Part shown: in pieces, positions 17,820 through 26,961 of the stretch
Numbering within the stretch: the first letter of the stretch is position 1
Layout of the letters: every line of letters starts with the position of its first letter
Assembly (NCBI RefSeq): GCF_003046585.1
Contig: NZ_QAAE01000023.1
Span: 1-47,563, forward strand
DNA from: Nitrosomonas aestuarii
GTDB lineage: Bacteria > Pseudomonadota > Gammaproteobacteria > Burkholderiales > Nitrosomonadaceae
Direction: 5' to 3'
Length of the DNA: 47,563 bases
Position numbers and translations under genes: made by a program
Notes under the pieces: model-generated
What the model was told of the DNA's origin: nothing
Seen by the model: the letters and a program-made list of their open reading frames with translations, nothing else
Databases searched by the model: none

Positions 17820-19097
17820 TTATCGTTTATGCAAGCGCGTATAGAAAAAACCATCATGTTGAATATCTGGTAATAGCTGACCATCCTGTATTTTGGGTTC
17901 TGAGAGCGGTTCAATTCGAGCATCGGAATGCTGTTGTAAAAATTGTTTTATTAGCAATTTGTTCTCTTCTGGGAATATTGAACAGGTGGCATAAAGCAAC
18001 TTACCATTTCTTGCTAAAATTTGCCATAAAGCATGCAAGATTGCCTGTTGCTGAACAGAAAATTTTTGCAAATCACTTTCACGCCGCAGCCATTTAATAT
18101 CAGGGTGTCGACATACCACTCCCGAGGATGAGCATGGTACATCAGCTAGAATACGATCAAATAATTTTCCATCCCACCATACGTCGGGGTGAGCCGCATC
18201 AGCGCAGACGATGCATGCCGCACGCTTTTGTAGGCGCTCAAGATTCTGTTTAACCTGAATAAGCCTGCTTTTATTATTATCAAGTACCGTTAGGGAAATG
18301 TCTGCCAGTTCTAACAAATGGCCGCTCTTGCCGCCCGGTGCGGCGCATGCATCCAACACGCGCATACCCTGTTGCACATCAAGCAATGGCGCAGCTAACT
18401 GAGCGCCGGCATCTTGTATGGAGACCAGTCCGTCATTAAACCCGGGTAGCTTTTCAACACCAACAGGTTTATTGAGCATTAATGCCTCAGGCCATATCAG
18501 CCTTGATTCCATGCCGCTATTTGCAAGCAGTTGCTGATAGGCTGCTATATTGATTTTGCTTTGATTGACACGTAAGGTCATGGGAGGGCGCTTATTATCT
18601 GCATTCAGGACTGCATGAAAATGATGTGGGTATTGGGCACGCAACTTGTCTATCCACCATTGCGGGTGGGAATAAAGACCCACTTCTTTTTCTGCTGCCT
18701 TTGTTAACAGCATTTCTTTCTGCCGGATGAAGTTGCGCAACACTGCATTGACCAGTCCCTGTATTTTTATACTCCTGGTAAGTGTTCGCGAGGCGGCAAC
18801 AGCCTGGTTGACTATCGTATACGCCGGCAACTTGCTATAAAGCAATTGATATAGGCTTATTAGCAACAGGTAATATATTTTCTTATCCTGGGGTGGCTTG
18901 CTGAGCAGAATTGCCAGAATTTCAGAGAGCTGTCCATAAAAACGCAGCACGCCATAACTGAAATCCTGAATGGCGCCTTTTTGTTGACCAGAAAGTGTTG
19001 CATGTTGTTGCCAACATTCAAGGAGTACAGCTGTTAAACTGGATCCGGCTAAAACCTTACTGACAACCGATACAGCGATAAGCTGTGTTTTGATCAT
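17820..19097 (-). CDS. rsmB: 16S rRNA m5C967 methyltransferase
   Basis: A 425-residue protein: N-terminal NusB-like domain (about 1-140) and a C-terminal SAM methyltransferase with DACAAPGGKSGHLLEL (motif I), the first catalytic-region Cys in PCSSSGVVCRHPD and the nucleophile in YATCSIFPEEN. It methylates C967 of 16S rRNA. It overlaps the fmt stop by four bases (ATGA) and ends eight bases before the DUF4390 ATG. Length normal. Confidence 0.95.
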   Translation of the reverse strand: MIKTQLIAVSVVSKVLAGSSLTAVLLECWQQHATLSGQQKGAIQDFSYGVLRFYGQLSEILAILLSKPPQDKKIYYLLLISLYQLLYSKLPAYTIVNQAVAASRTLTRSIKIQGLVNAVLRNFIRQKEMLLTKAAEKEVGLYSHPQWWIDKLRAQYPHHFHAVLNADNKRPPMTLRVNQSKINIAAYQQLLANSGMESRLIWPEALMLNKPVGVEKLPGFNDGLVSIQDAGAQLAAPLLDVQQGMRVLDACAAPGGKSGHLLELADISLTVLDNNKSRLIQVKQNLERLQKRAACIVCADAAHPDVWWDGKLFDRILADVPCSSSGVVCRHPDIKWLRRESDLQKFSVQQQAILHALWQILARNGKLLYATCSIFPEENKLLIKQFLQQHSDARIEPLSEPKIQDGQLLPDIQHDGFFYTRLHKR

Positions 19098-20044
19098 GTT
19101 TCAAGTGTCTTGTCGATGACATCAAAATAATCACCTGTGTGCATATTAAATCCAGCTAGAAATTCAGTTGCGGTCAATCGTTTTCCACCCGGCTTTTGTA
19201 TGATTTCAAGGAGCAGTGAATCTGCTCCGCAAGCGACAGTAATACCATCACGTTCGGTTGCCATTATTGTTCCGCATCGACCGGAAATCTCCGGTATTAC
19301 TTTTGCTTGCCAGATCTTGATTTTATTTCCCCGGAAAAGACTATAAGCACCAGGTGCTGGATTAAAGGCGCGAACCTTGCGTTCAATTTCTTCAGCTGAC
19401 TGCTGCCAGTTGATTTGTGCTTCTGTTTTTTTGATTTTGGCAGCATAGCAAGCCTGTGATTCATCCTGCTGAACGGGTGTTAGTTTTTGTTGTTCGTACA
19501 GGCTCAAAGCCTTGATAATGGTATGTGCCCCCAGCCTGCACAGTTTGTCATGCAGCGTCTGGGTTGTATCATCTTGTGAAATATCTAAGTTTTCCTTTAA
19601 AAGCATGGCGCCGGTATCTAAGCCGGTGTCCATTTGCATAATGGTAATACCTGTGTCTTTGTCGCCTGCCAGAATGGCTCTTTGTATGGGTGCTGCACCA
19701 CGCCAGCGAGGCAGTATGGACGCGTGAATATTGAGACATCCATAACGCGGTATTTTTAATACGGCTTCGGGTAAAATAAGGCCATATGCGGCTACAATCA
19801 TGACATCCGCATTTATCGCGCTTAGTTGCGTATGTAATGCATGTTCTTTCAGTGATTGTGGTTGCAGTATCGATAATCCATGCATGTCAGCTGATTGCTT
19901 GACTGCGCTAGCAACCATTTTCATCCCTCTGCCGGCGGGCCGATCCGGTTGTGTGAGTACCAATGCAATTTCATGTTTTGTTTTCAACAATGCATCCAGC
20001 GCGGTTGCTGCAAAAACCGGTGTCCCTGCAAAAATTATTTTCAT
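19094..20044 (-). CDS. fmt: Methionyl-tRNA formyltransferase
   Basis: A 316-residue enzyme that formylates initiator Met-tRNA. Begins MKIIFAGTPVFAATAL; the catalytic segment has NIHASILPRWRGAAPIQ (formyl-folate binding, SLLPxxRG type) and the conserved Asp in DTGITIMQMDTGLDTG. The C-terminal OB-like tRNA-binding domain starts near 205. It lies 71 bases after def and overlaps rsmB, the classic def-fmt-rsmB order. Confidence 0.97.
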   Translation of the reverse strand: MKIIFAGTPVFAATALDALLKTKHEIALVLTQPDRPAGRGMKMVASAVKQSADMHGLSILQPQSLKEHALHTQLSAINADVMIVAAYGLILPEAVLKIPRYGCLNIHASILPRWRGAAPIQRAILAGDKDTGITIMQMDTGLDTGAMLLKENLDISQDDTTQTLHDKLCRLGAHTIIKALSLYEQQKLTPVQQDESQACYAAKIKKTEAQINWQQSAEEIERKVRAFNPAPGAYSLFRGNKIKIWQAKVIPEISGRCGTIMATERDGITVACGADSLLLEIIQKPGGKRLTATEFLAGFNMHTGDYFDVIDKTLET

Positions 20045-20115
20045 TATGCTGTTCGTTCTTCAATCAGTAGAAATGGATTTTAAATCATGGCAATAATTAA
20101 AAAATATTTTTTCGG

Positions 20116-20619
20116 TTACATTGCGCTGCGTTGATGTTTTTTTAATTTTGCCAGAACCCTGGATTGTTTAAACTTAGACCAGTATTCCACAAAGACCTTG
20201 CCCTCGAGATGGTCCATTTCATGCTGAATACACACGGCCAATAGTCCTGTAGCCTCAAGCGTAAAGGATTTTCCTTCGATATCCAGTGCTTTTACCGTTA
20301 TTGATTCTGCCCGATTTACTTTGCCGAAAATTCCGGGCACGGATAAGCAGCCTTCTTCATACTCATGCGATCCGTTACGCACAATGATTTTTGGATTAAT
20401 AAAGACATGTAGCTGATCATGCGTTTCAGAAGTATCAATGACGATAATACGTTCATGAACATCGACCTGTGTCGCTGCAAGACCAATACCTGGGGCGGCA
20501 TACATTGTTTCAGCCATATCCTGAATCAGTGTGCGTGTTTTGTCATTTACATGAGTTACAGGTGTGGCGACAGTGTGAAGTCTTTCATCCGGGTATTGTA
20601 AAATTTTTAGAATAGCCAT
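20116..20619 (-). CDS. def: Peptide deformylase
   Basis: A 167-residue metalloenzyme removing formyl groups from new proteins. All three motifs are intact: [16 protein letters not shown] (metal Cys) and QHEMDHLEG (two metal His and catalytic Glu). Starts [14 protein letters not shown], typical of type 1 enzymes. First gene of def-fmt-rsmB-DUF4390-ntrY-ntrX and divergent from the LysM gene; the about 100 bases between hold both promoters but no clear consensus. Confidence 0.97.
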   Translation of the reverse strand: MAILKILQYPDERLHTVATPVTHVNDKTRTLIQDMAETMYAAPGIGLAATQVDVHERIIVIDTSETHDQLHVFINPKIIVRNGSHEYEEGCLSVPGIFGKVNRAESITVKALDIEGKSFTLEATGLLAVCIQHEMDHLEGKVFVEYWSKFKQSRVLAKLKKHQRSAM

Positions 20620-20721
20620 AAAAAAATTATCTAATTTAATAAACTAAACGACCTGTATAGACCGTATCATTGACGAGTAATTCTGCGCTCACTAAAACTA
20701 TTTCTGTATTCGAGGTTATTT

Positions 20722-21759
20722 ATGCGTAAGCTTATTATATCCATAATCCTGTTTCTAGGCCTGCTTTCTACGCTGCCAGTCAGCGCGGTTGATACTGGTA
20801 TGTTGAGAAGTGATACACCCGATCGGTATGAGGTTGTAAAGGGTGATACATTGTGGGGAATTGCTGCGCGATTTTTGAAAGAGCCATGGCATTGGCCTGA
20901 AATTTGGGGGCTTAACCGTGATCAATTGAAAAATCCCCATAAAATTTATCCGGGTGATATCATTGTTTTGGAAAAAACACTGAAAGGCAACCGCCTGCAA
21001 CTCATTAAGGGTAAGGGGGATCAGAGAACTGTTAAGTTATCGCCTCAAATACGTATTGAGCAAGTTAAATCTGGCGCCATTCCAAGCATTCCGGCATCTG
21101 TCATCGAGCCATTTCTCAGTCAACCACTAGTCGTTGAGAAAGGTGGTCTTGCATTGGCACCCCATTTACTGGGTACAAGTGATAACCGTGTTATTCTGAG
21201 TGCTGGCAACACAGTATATATAAGTAACATGCCATTTGATTTGGGTAAGGCATGGCAGATTTTTAGAACAGGTAAGGCATTAAAGGACCCCGACCGGAAC
21301 AATCAGGTGATTGGCTATGAAGCAGAATATCTAGGCAATGCGAGTGTTAAAGCTTTTGATGAAATCAGTACGGCAGTCATTACGTATTCGACACAGGAAA
21401 TTTTAAAGGGTGACCGTCTTATTCCCGCGCCCGGTATTATTTTCAATAATTATGCGCCACATGCGCCCGATTTATCTATCAATGGTCGAATAATATCTGT
21501 ATATGGCGGAGTTACAGAAATCGGTAAAGGTTCTATTGTCACGCTTAACAAAGGTATGCTGGACGGCTTGGAAATGGGGCATGTTCTCGCAGTATATCGG
21601 AGAAGCCTGACTCGAATGCCGGATGGGAAAATGGTAGCGTTGCCAGATGAACGCAATGGGTTGGTTTTTGTATTTAGAGTATTTGATCATGTTTCCTATG
21701 CGCTTGTTGTGCAAAGCACAAGCGCAATTCAGATTCTGGATGCGGTCAAAAACCCATAA
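20722..21759 (+). CDS. LysM-domain exported protein
   Basis: A 345-residue protein with a signal peptide (MRKLIISIILFLGLLSTLPVSA) followed by one LysM peptidoglycan-binding domain at about 36-82 (YEVVKGDTLWGIAARFL to YPGDIIVLE). The remaining 260 residues are beta-rich and unassigned, with a conserved-looking SINGRIISVYGGVTEIGKGSIV segment. Genes of this type sit next to def/dprA in many betaproteobacteria. Likely periplasmic or outer-membrane-associated and cell-wall-bound; enzymatic activity not evident. GAGG precedes the ATG. Confidence 0.85.
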   Translation: MRKLIISIILFLGLLSTLPVSAVDTGMLRSDTPDRYEVVKGDTLWGIAARFLKEPWHWPEIWGLNRDQLKNPHKIYPGDIIVLEKTLKGNRLQLIKGKGDQRTVKLSPQIRIEQVKSGAIPSIPASVIEPFLSQPLVVEKGGLALAPHLLGTSDNRVILSAGNTVYISNMPFDLGKAWQIFRTGKALKDPDRNNQVIGYEAEYLGNASVKAFDEISTAVITYSTQEILKGDRLIPAPGIIFNNYAPHAPDLSINGRIISVYGGVTEIGKGSIVTLNKGMLDGLEMGHVLAVYRRSLTRMPDGKMVALPDERNGLVFVFRVFDHVSYALVVQSTSAIQILDAVKNP

Positions 21760-21888
21760 ACCTGATATAAAATTAAAAATAAATTTTTCAATTGCAATAC
21801 AATAATATTCGCTTGACAGTTGATATTTGTTACAGGAATACTAAAAAACTGAATATTCAGGCGGATCAGCGTTTTATTAAAAAATTAT

Positions 21889-22983
21889 ATGAAACATGAA
21901 GCAGACATTGAGTCCTGGCTTCAACTCTGTCTTATTAAGGGTGTGGGCGATGAGTCCATACGGCGGCTGTTAGTCGCCTTCGGCGCTCCTGCCGCAGTGT
22001 TAACTGCACCTGTAGCGGCACTTGAGCGGATAGTCGGAAAATCAATTGCAAAGCATCTAAAGTTTGGCGCCGACCCAGATAGAATTAATGTCACGATTGA
22101 TTGGCTTAGGGATCCAACTAATTCGATTATTACTCTGGCAGACTCTGATTATCCGTCTCAATTGCTCAATATTTCAGACCCACCGCCTTTGCTTTATTTA
22201 AAGGGCAGACGTGAGCTTCTGAATGCACCTGCACTTGCAGTTGTTGGTAGCCGCAATGCGACACCGCAAGGATTATCCAATGCGGAGGCTTTTGCTGAAT
22301 CAATCAGTAATGCAGGGATTTGTATTATCAGTGGCATGGCCCTCGGAATAGATACTGCTGCGCATCAAGGTGGTTTGCGCGGGGCTTCCGCAAGTATTGC
22401 TGTTGTTGGCACGGGGCTGGATATCGTCTATCCAGCAAGAAATCATCAACTGGCACATAAACTGGCAAAAAAAGGGGCGTTGATATCGGAGTTGCCGCTT
22501 GGTATGCCAGCTATTGGCAGGAATTTTCCCAGAAGAAACAGGATTATCAGTGGCATGAGCCAAGGCTGTCTGGTGGTTGAAGCGGCACTGCGAAGTGGAT
22601 CATTGATAACAGCCAGGCAAGCACTGGAACAAGGGCGGGAAGTTTTGGCAATACCGGGTTCTATTCACTCTCCACTGTCAAAGGGCTGTCATGCGCTCAT
22701 CAAAGAAGGCGCTAAGCTGGTTGAAAGCACCCAGGATGTTCTTGACGAATTGAATTATTCTGCCGCTCAAAAAAATCCAAGCACAACCGAACCAGTGGAT
22801 AATGAACTGTCTAATGAAAATACAAGGCTACTCATGTGCCTGGGTCATGATGTTGTAGATGTGGATACTTTATGTGTGCGTAGTGGCTTGACGGTTGAGT
22901 CTGTATCCGCCATGCTATTAACGCTTGAACTTGATGGTCAGATCGCCAGCCTTCCAGGTGGATGTTATCAAAAAATTACATAA
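21889..22983 (+). CDS. dprA: DNA-processing protein DprA
   Basis: A 364-residue protein with an N-terminal helical (SAM-like) region, the Rossmann-like core (VVGSRNATPQG, SGMALGIDTAAHQG, GTGLDIVYPARNHQLA, then NRIISGMS) and a C-terminal winged-helix (about 305-364). DprA protects incoming single-stranded DNA and loads RecA in natural transformation. The ATG has no clear Shine-Dalgarno. Upstream of smg and topB in the usual betaproteobacterial order. Length normal. Confidence 0.95.
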   Translation: MKHEADIESWLQLCLIKGVGDESIRRLLVAFGAPAAVLTAPVAALERIVGKSIAKHLKFGADPDRINVTIDWLRDPTNSIITLADSDYPSQLLNISDPPPLLYLKGRRELLNAPALAVVGSRNATPQGLSNAEAFAESISNAGICIISGMALGIDTAAHQGGLRGASASIAVVGTGLDIVYPARNHQLAHKLAKKGALISELPLGMPAIGRNFPRRNRIISGMSQGCLVVEAALRSGSLITARQALEQGREVLAIPGSIHSPLSKGCHALIKEGAKLVESTQDVLDELNYSAAQKNPSTTEPVDNELSNENTRLLMCLGHDVVDVDTLCVRSGLTVESVSAMLLTLELDGQIASLPGGCYQKIT

Positions 22984-23114
22984 TAAAAATAATATAATAC
23001 AGTTAAATCATTAAATTCCATTATGTTACAGATCGTATAACTGATATGAAACGGATCTGCGGTCTAGTCATTGATCGGTTTGTACCGTAAACATATTTAT
23101 AAATTTTAAAAAAT

Positions 23115-23576
23115 ATGATGTTTGACATACTTTACTATTTATTTGAAAATTATTTTGACTCAGGAAGTTATCCTGATTCAGCGACGCTTACACGTAAACT
23201 GACTATGGCCGGTTTTAATGATGAGGATATTCATCAGGCGCTTGACTGGTTATCAGAATTGGCGCGCCAGGACATTGGGAGTTATCCTGCCACGCTTGCC
23301 GACAACAAATCTTTCCGTTGCTTTAGTGCGCTTGAAATGGAAAATATTGATACGGAGGGGCGTGGATTCATCACTTTTCTTGAGCAATCTAAGATTATTA
23401 ATCCCTTGCAGCGCGAACTGTTAATTGACCGTGTTATCGCTATGGACGAAGATTCTTCAAGTCTGGAGAAAATCAAATTAATCGTTCTGACAGAACTCTG
23501 GATACATAACCAGCTTTCTGATGACGCTATTCTGGAAAAATTATTGGTTGTGAGTGATTCGCACTATAAGCATTAA
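23115..23576 (+). CDS. smg: Smg / DUF494 family protein
   Basis: A 153-residue acidic, helical protein starting M(M)FDILYYLFENYFD, with GFITFLEQSKIINPLQRELLIDR in the middle and LTELWIHNQ near the end: the DUF494/Smg family, always next to dprA and a topoisomerase gene. Function unknown; in E. coli smg is downstream of dprA (smf). Either of the two initial Met codons could be used. Confidence 0.92.
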   Translation: MMFDILYYLFENYFDSGSYPDSATLTRKLTMAGFNDEDIHQALDWLSELARQDIGSYPATLADNKSFRCFSALEMENIDTEGRGFITFLEQSKIINPLQRELLIDRVIAMDEDSSSLEKIKLIVLTELWIHNQLSDDAILEKLLVVSDSHYKH

Positions 23577-23627
23577 GATCTTGCGTATTCATTGATTGCA
23601 ATTTCACAAAAGATCACTTTTCCAGAA

Positions 23628-23750
23628 ATGAATTTTTCAAAATTATTCCAAAAAAACAGGCCTGTTTTGCCAAAAATAAATATTAAATCAATGATTGCCG
23701 CGCTTGCTGCTGAAAATATGACTAATTCTTCTTTATTTAGAGAAAAATAA
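23628..23750 (+). CDS. 40-residue ORF translationally coupled to topB
   Basis: Between smg and topB an ATG at 23628 opens 40 codons ending in TAA that shares its last A with the topB ATG (TAATG). The product is basic (starts MNFSKLFQKNRPVLPK, ends SLFREK) with a short amphipathic helix SMIAALAAEN. No family recognised, no strong Shine-Dalgarno. The exact stop/start coupling suggests a real small gene or leader, but chance cannot be excluded. Confidence 0.3.
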   Translation: MNFSKLFQKNRPVLPKINIKSMIAALAAENMTNSSLFREK

Positions 23751-26275
23751 TGAGTAAGTCATTGATAATAGCAGAAAAACCTTCTGTGGCAACGGATATT
23801 ACGCGTGCATTGGGTAACTTTACAAAGCATACTGATTATTTTGAGAGCGACGAGTATATCGTCTCATCAGCAATTGGTCATTTGCTCGAACTCGTTGTGC
23901 CTGAAAAATACGAAGTTAAGCGTGGCAAATGGAGTTTTGCGAATCTTCCGGTGATTCCGCCTCATTTTGATTTAAACCCAATTGAGAAAACCGCTGCGCG
24001 ATTAAAGCTTTTAACAAAGCTTATCAAGCGCAAAGAGGTTGATACTCTAATAAACGCCTGTGATGCAGGACGTGAAGGTGAGTTGATTTTTAACTATATT
24101 GTACGCCATACGGGTACCAAGAAACCGGTCAAACGACTTTGGTTGCAGTCTATGACACCGGATGCTATCCGGGAAGGCTTTGCAAAACTCTTAGACAATT
24201 CGGAGGTTCATTCACTGGCGGAGGCCGCCGTCAGTCGTTCGGAATCAGACTGGTTGGTTGGGATTAACGGTACGCGCGCCATGACCGCCTTTAATTCTCA
24301 GGAAGGCGGGTTTCATAAAACAACTGTTGGGCGTGTGCAAACACCGACTCTGGCAATTCTTGTTGAGCGCGAAGAAAAGATCAAGAAATTTAAACCTAAA
24401 GATTATTGGGAAGTGCATGGTGAATTTGCCATTGAAAATGGAAGCTATCATGGCAAATGGTTCAATGAACATTTTAAAAAAGATAAAACTAATATTGAAT
24501 TAAAGGCAGAGCGTATTTGGGAACGAGATAAAGCTGAGTCGATACGTATCAAATGCCAGGGAAAACCGGGTATTATCAGTGAAGAAAGTAAACCGTCCAA
24601 GGAAACTTGTCCGTTACTTTATGACTTGACCAGCTTGCAGCGCGATGCTAACAGTCGTTTTGGGTTTTCAGCAAAGGCAACACTGGGGCTGGCACAAGCT
24701 TTATATGAAAAACATAAAGTGCTGACATATCCGCGTACTGATTCACGCGCCTTGCCGGAGGATTATATTGCTACGGTTAAAGATACCTTGCAAAATCTTG
24801 GAGGAACCGTTTATGAAGAGTTTTCCAGGAAGATATTGGTATCAGACTGGGTAAAGCCTAATAAGCGCATTTTTAATAATGGCAAAATTTCTGATCATTT
24901 TGCCATTATTCCGACATTGCTGAACCCCAAGAAACTGAATGAAGCGGAAGCCAAACTTTATGATCTGGTTACCAAGCGATTTTTAGCCATTTTCTATCCT
25001 GCAGCAGAATTTTTGATTACCACGCGTATTACTCGGGTAGAAAATGAGCCATTTAAGACGGAAGGAAAAGTAATGGTTAACCCGGGGTGGCAAATTGTCT
25101 ATGGAAAGGCGGCGCATAATCGAGTCGAAGATGATGCTTCGCTGATTGCGATTGGGCCTGAAAAAGCCGCGACAACAAAAGAAGTTAAAACGATTGCTTA
25201 TCAGACGCGTCCACCCGCCCGATTCAATGAAGCAACTCTGTTGTCGGCCATGGAGAGTGCCGGTAAGCTGGTAGAAGATGAAGAGCTGCGCGCTGCTATG
25301 AGCGCAAAAGGACTGGGTACCCCTGCCACGCGTGCTGCAATCATCGAAGGTTTGGTTTCGGAAAATTATCTGTTAAGAGTAGGTCGCGAACTGCATCCAA
25401 CTGCCAAAGCCTTCTCGCTCATTACATTGTTACGTGGTCTTAGGGTTCCTGAATTGATCTCACCGGAATTGACGGGTAATTGGGAATTTCAGCTGCGACA
25501 GATCGAAAAAGGTGAGTTGAAACGCAGTGCATTTATGGAAAAAATTGCAGAGATGACGCGGCATATTGTTGAGCAGGCAAAAAGCCATCGCGGTGAGACG
25601 ATCGAAGGTGATTTTTCCACTCTCAAGTCGCCTTGCCCTAAATGTGGCGGGGTCGTGCATGAGACTTACAAAAAATTTAAGTGCCAGCATTGCGACTTTG
25701 CAGTCTGGAAGATACTTGCCGGGCGTCAGTTCGAAGTTGAAGAGATGGAGACGCTCATTACGCAAAGAGAGGTTGGACCGCTACAAGGCTTTCGAAGTAA
25801 AATGGGACGATTGTTTGATGCCAATATCAAGCTTACCGAAGATTTCGAGATGAAGTTTGATTTCGGCAATGATGATGAAGATCAAGTGCCTGTTGATTTT
25901 TCAGAGCAGGTGGCTTTGGGAAAATGTCCCTTGTGTCAACATTCTGTGTATGAGCATGGTATGCACTATACGTGTGAAAAGGCTGTTGGCGTATCACGTT
26001 CTTGCAACTTCAAAATAGGAAAAATTATTCTGAAGCGCTCTATTGAACAAGAACAGGTTGCAAAATTGCTTGAAGCAGGAAAAACGGATTTGCTCACAAA
26101 ATTTATTTCCAAGAAAGGCAGGCCTTTTTCAGCTTATCTTGTAAGAAACGCTGATGGAAAAATTGCATTTGAATTCGAGCAGAAAAAATCTAAAAAAGAA
26201 ACGGAAGCCGAGCCTAAAGCGAATGCAAAACAGGCTAATGAAAAATCAACGGCTAAAAAAACAAAGGCAACATGA
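23750..26275 (+). CDS. topB: DNA topoisomerase III (type IA) with zinc-finger tail
   Basis: An 841-residue type IA topoisomerase. The Toprim domain has IIAEKPSVA (metal-side Glu at about residue 9) and CDAGREGELIF; the active-site Tyr is Tyr327 in LTYPRTDS, matching E. coli TopB Tyr328. The core ends near 610; then come a four-cysteine finger (CPKCGGVVHETYKKFKCQHC), a second cysteine motif (CPLCQHSVYEHGMHYTC) with a topoisomerase C-repeat, and a Lys-rich tail. It relaxes or decatenates single-strand crossings. E. coli TopB is 653 residues; the longer finger-bearing form is common in betaproteobacteria beside smg. Confidence 0.92.
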   Translation: MSKSLIIAEKPSVATDITRALGNFTKHTDYFESDEYIVSSAIGHLLELVVPEKYEVKRGKWSFANLPVIPPHFDLNPIEKTAARLKLLTKLIKRKEVDTLINACDAGREGELIFNYIVRHTGTKKPVKRLWLQSMTPDAIREGFAKLLDNSEVHSLAEAAVSRSESDWLVGINGTRAMTAFNSQEGGFHKTTVGRVQTPTLAILVEREEKIKKFKPKDYWEVHGEFAIENGSYHGKWFNEHFKKDKTNIELKAERIWERDKAESIRIKCQGKPGIISEESKPSKETCPLLYDLTSLQRDANSRFGFSAKATLGLAQALYEKHKVLTYPRTDSRALPEDYIATVKDTLQNLGGTVYEEFSRKILVSDWVKPNKRIFNNGKISDHFAIIPTLLNPKKLNEAEAKLYDLVTKRFLAIFYPAAEFLITTRITRVENEPFKTEGKVMVNPGWQIVYGKAAHNRVEDDASLIAIGPEKAATTKEVKTIAYQTRPPARFNEATLLSAMESAGKLVEDEELRAAMSAKGLGTPATRAAIIEGLVSENYLLRVGRELHPTAKAFSLITLLRGLRVPELISPELTGNWEFQLRQIEKGELKRSAFMEKIAEMTRHIVEQAKSHRGETIEGDFSTLKSPCPKCGGVVHETYKKFKCQHCDFAVWKILAGRQFEVEEMETLITQREVGPLQGFRSKMGRLFDANIKLTEDFEMKFDFGNDDEDQVPVDFSEQVALGKCPLCQHSVYEHGMHYTCEKAVGVSRSCNFKIGKIILKRSIEQEQVAKLLEAGKTDLLTKFISKKGRPFSAYLVRNADGKIAFEFEQKKSKKETEAEPKANAKQANEKSTAKKTKAT

Positions 26276-26314
26276 GTCGTACCTGATTACTTGGGTTGTA
26301 TTTCTTTTGCAATA

Positions 26315-26361
26315 AAAACCCGATATCCAAACGACCTGTCAAATGTTGAGCATCGGGTTTT
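26315..26361. terminator. Bidirectional terminator after topB
   Basis: AAAACCCGAT (26315-26324) and ATCGGGTTTT (26352-26361) form a perfect 10-bp stem with a 27-base loop. It lies between topB and the converging small membrane-protein gene and has U-tracts on either strand. Confidence 0.7.
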
Positions 26362-26377
26362 ATATTCACGAAGTATG

Positions 26378-26623
26378 TTAAGTATAAAAATTGATGATGT
26401 ATTTAACGACAACACCAGATGAAACAATAATCATTATCAGGCCGCCGACAACAGCCGTACCCTCAACTATGATGGAGAAGAATGCGCGCCCTGTAGTTTC
26501 AAATTCTTCATCACCTAACTCATTTCTGCGATTTTCCCTGCGGTTTTTTACCCAAACTTGTAACCAGACAATGACCGGAATCATCAGTAGAGAAAACATT
26601 AAAGCAATTTCTGCATCTTCCAT
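26378..26623 (-). CDS. Small two-helix membrane protein, unknown function
   Basis: An 81-residue protein: acidic N-terminus MEDAEIA, one hydrophobic helix at about 8-26 (LMFSLLMIPVIVWLQVWV), a charged cytoplasmic-type loop with KNRRENRRNELGDEEF, and a second helix at about 52-76 (IVEGTAVVGGLIMIIVSS). The basic loop suggests an N-out/C-out hairpin by the positive-inside rule. I recognise no family. It has its own terminator facing topB and is divergent from aroA. Confidence 0.5.
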   Translation of the reverse strand: MEDAEIALMFSLLMIPVIVWLQVWVKNRRENRRNELGDEEFETTGRAFFSIIVEGTAVVGGLIMIIVSSGVVVKYIINFYT

Positions 26624-26768
26624 TTGTGAATCCCTTCCTTATATATCATGATGTTATGGCGTAGAGGCCTATTTTGGTCTGTTTCATTGTGCATTTGCAT
26701 TTGTTGTATTTTATGAGATTTCATTTTATGAATCATCCCTGAGTTTGTATACAACTGCTAAAATAACA

Positions 26769-26792
26769 TTTTCTTTTTTTACAAAAAGAAAA
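26769..26792. other. A/T-only hairpin upstream of aroA
   Basis: The 338 bases between the small membrane gene and aroA contain a perfect 10-bp stem (TTTTCTTTTT, 26769-26778; AAAAAGAAAA, 26783-26792; loop TTAC) and then TATAAT-like sequence around 26795. This may be promoter architecture for aroA; nothing else is recognisable in the gap. Confidence 0.3.
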
Positions 26793-26961
26793 CTTATAAT
26801 ATTATATCAACCATCAGTATTAGATTACCTTAAACAGAAATATTGATAAAATTTTTTTATTGCGCAACTTTGAAGTTGTTGTTCGGTAGTGGGTGAGCAG
26901 GCATTTCATGCGAAGTAAACACACAACATTATTATTCATTTTCACTTTTATATAAAATTTC

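Noticed and set aside
17813..17923. Longer start for the DUF4390 protein
   Set aside because: The extra 37 codons lie inside rsmB and precede an obvious signal peptide, so the internal Met is the better start.
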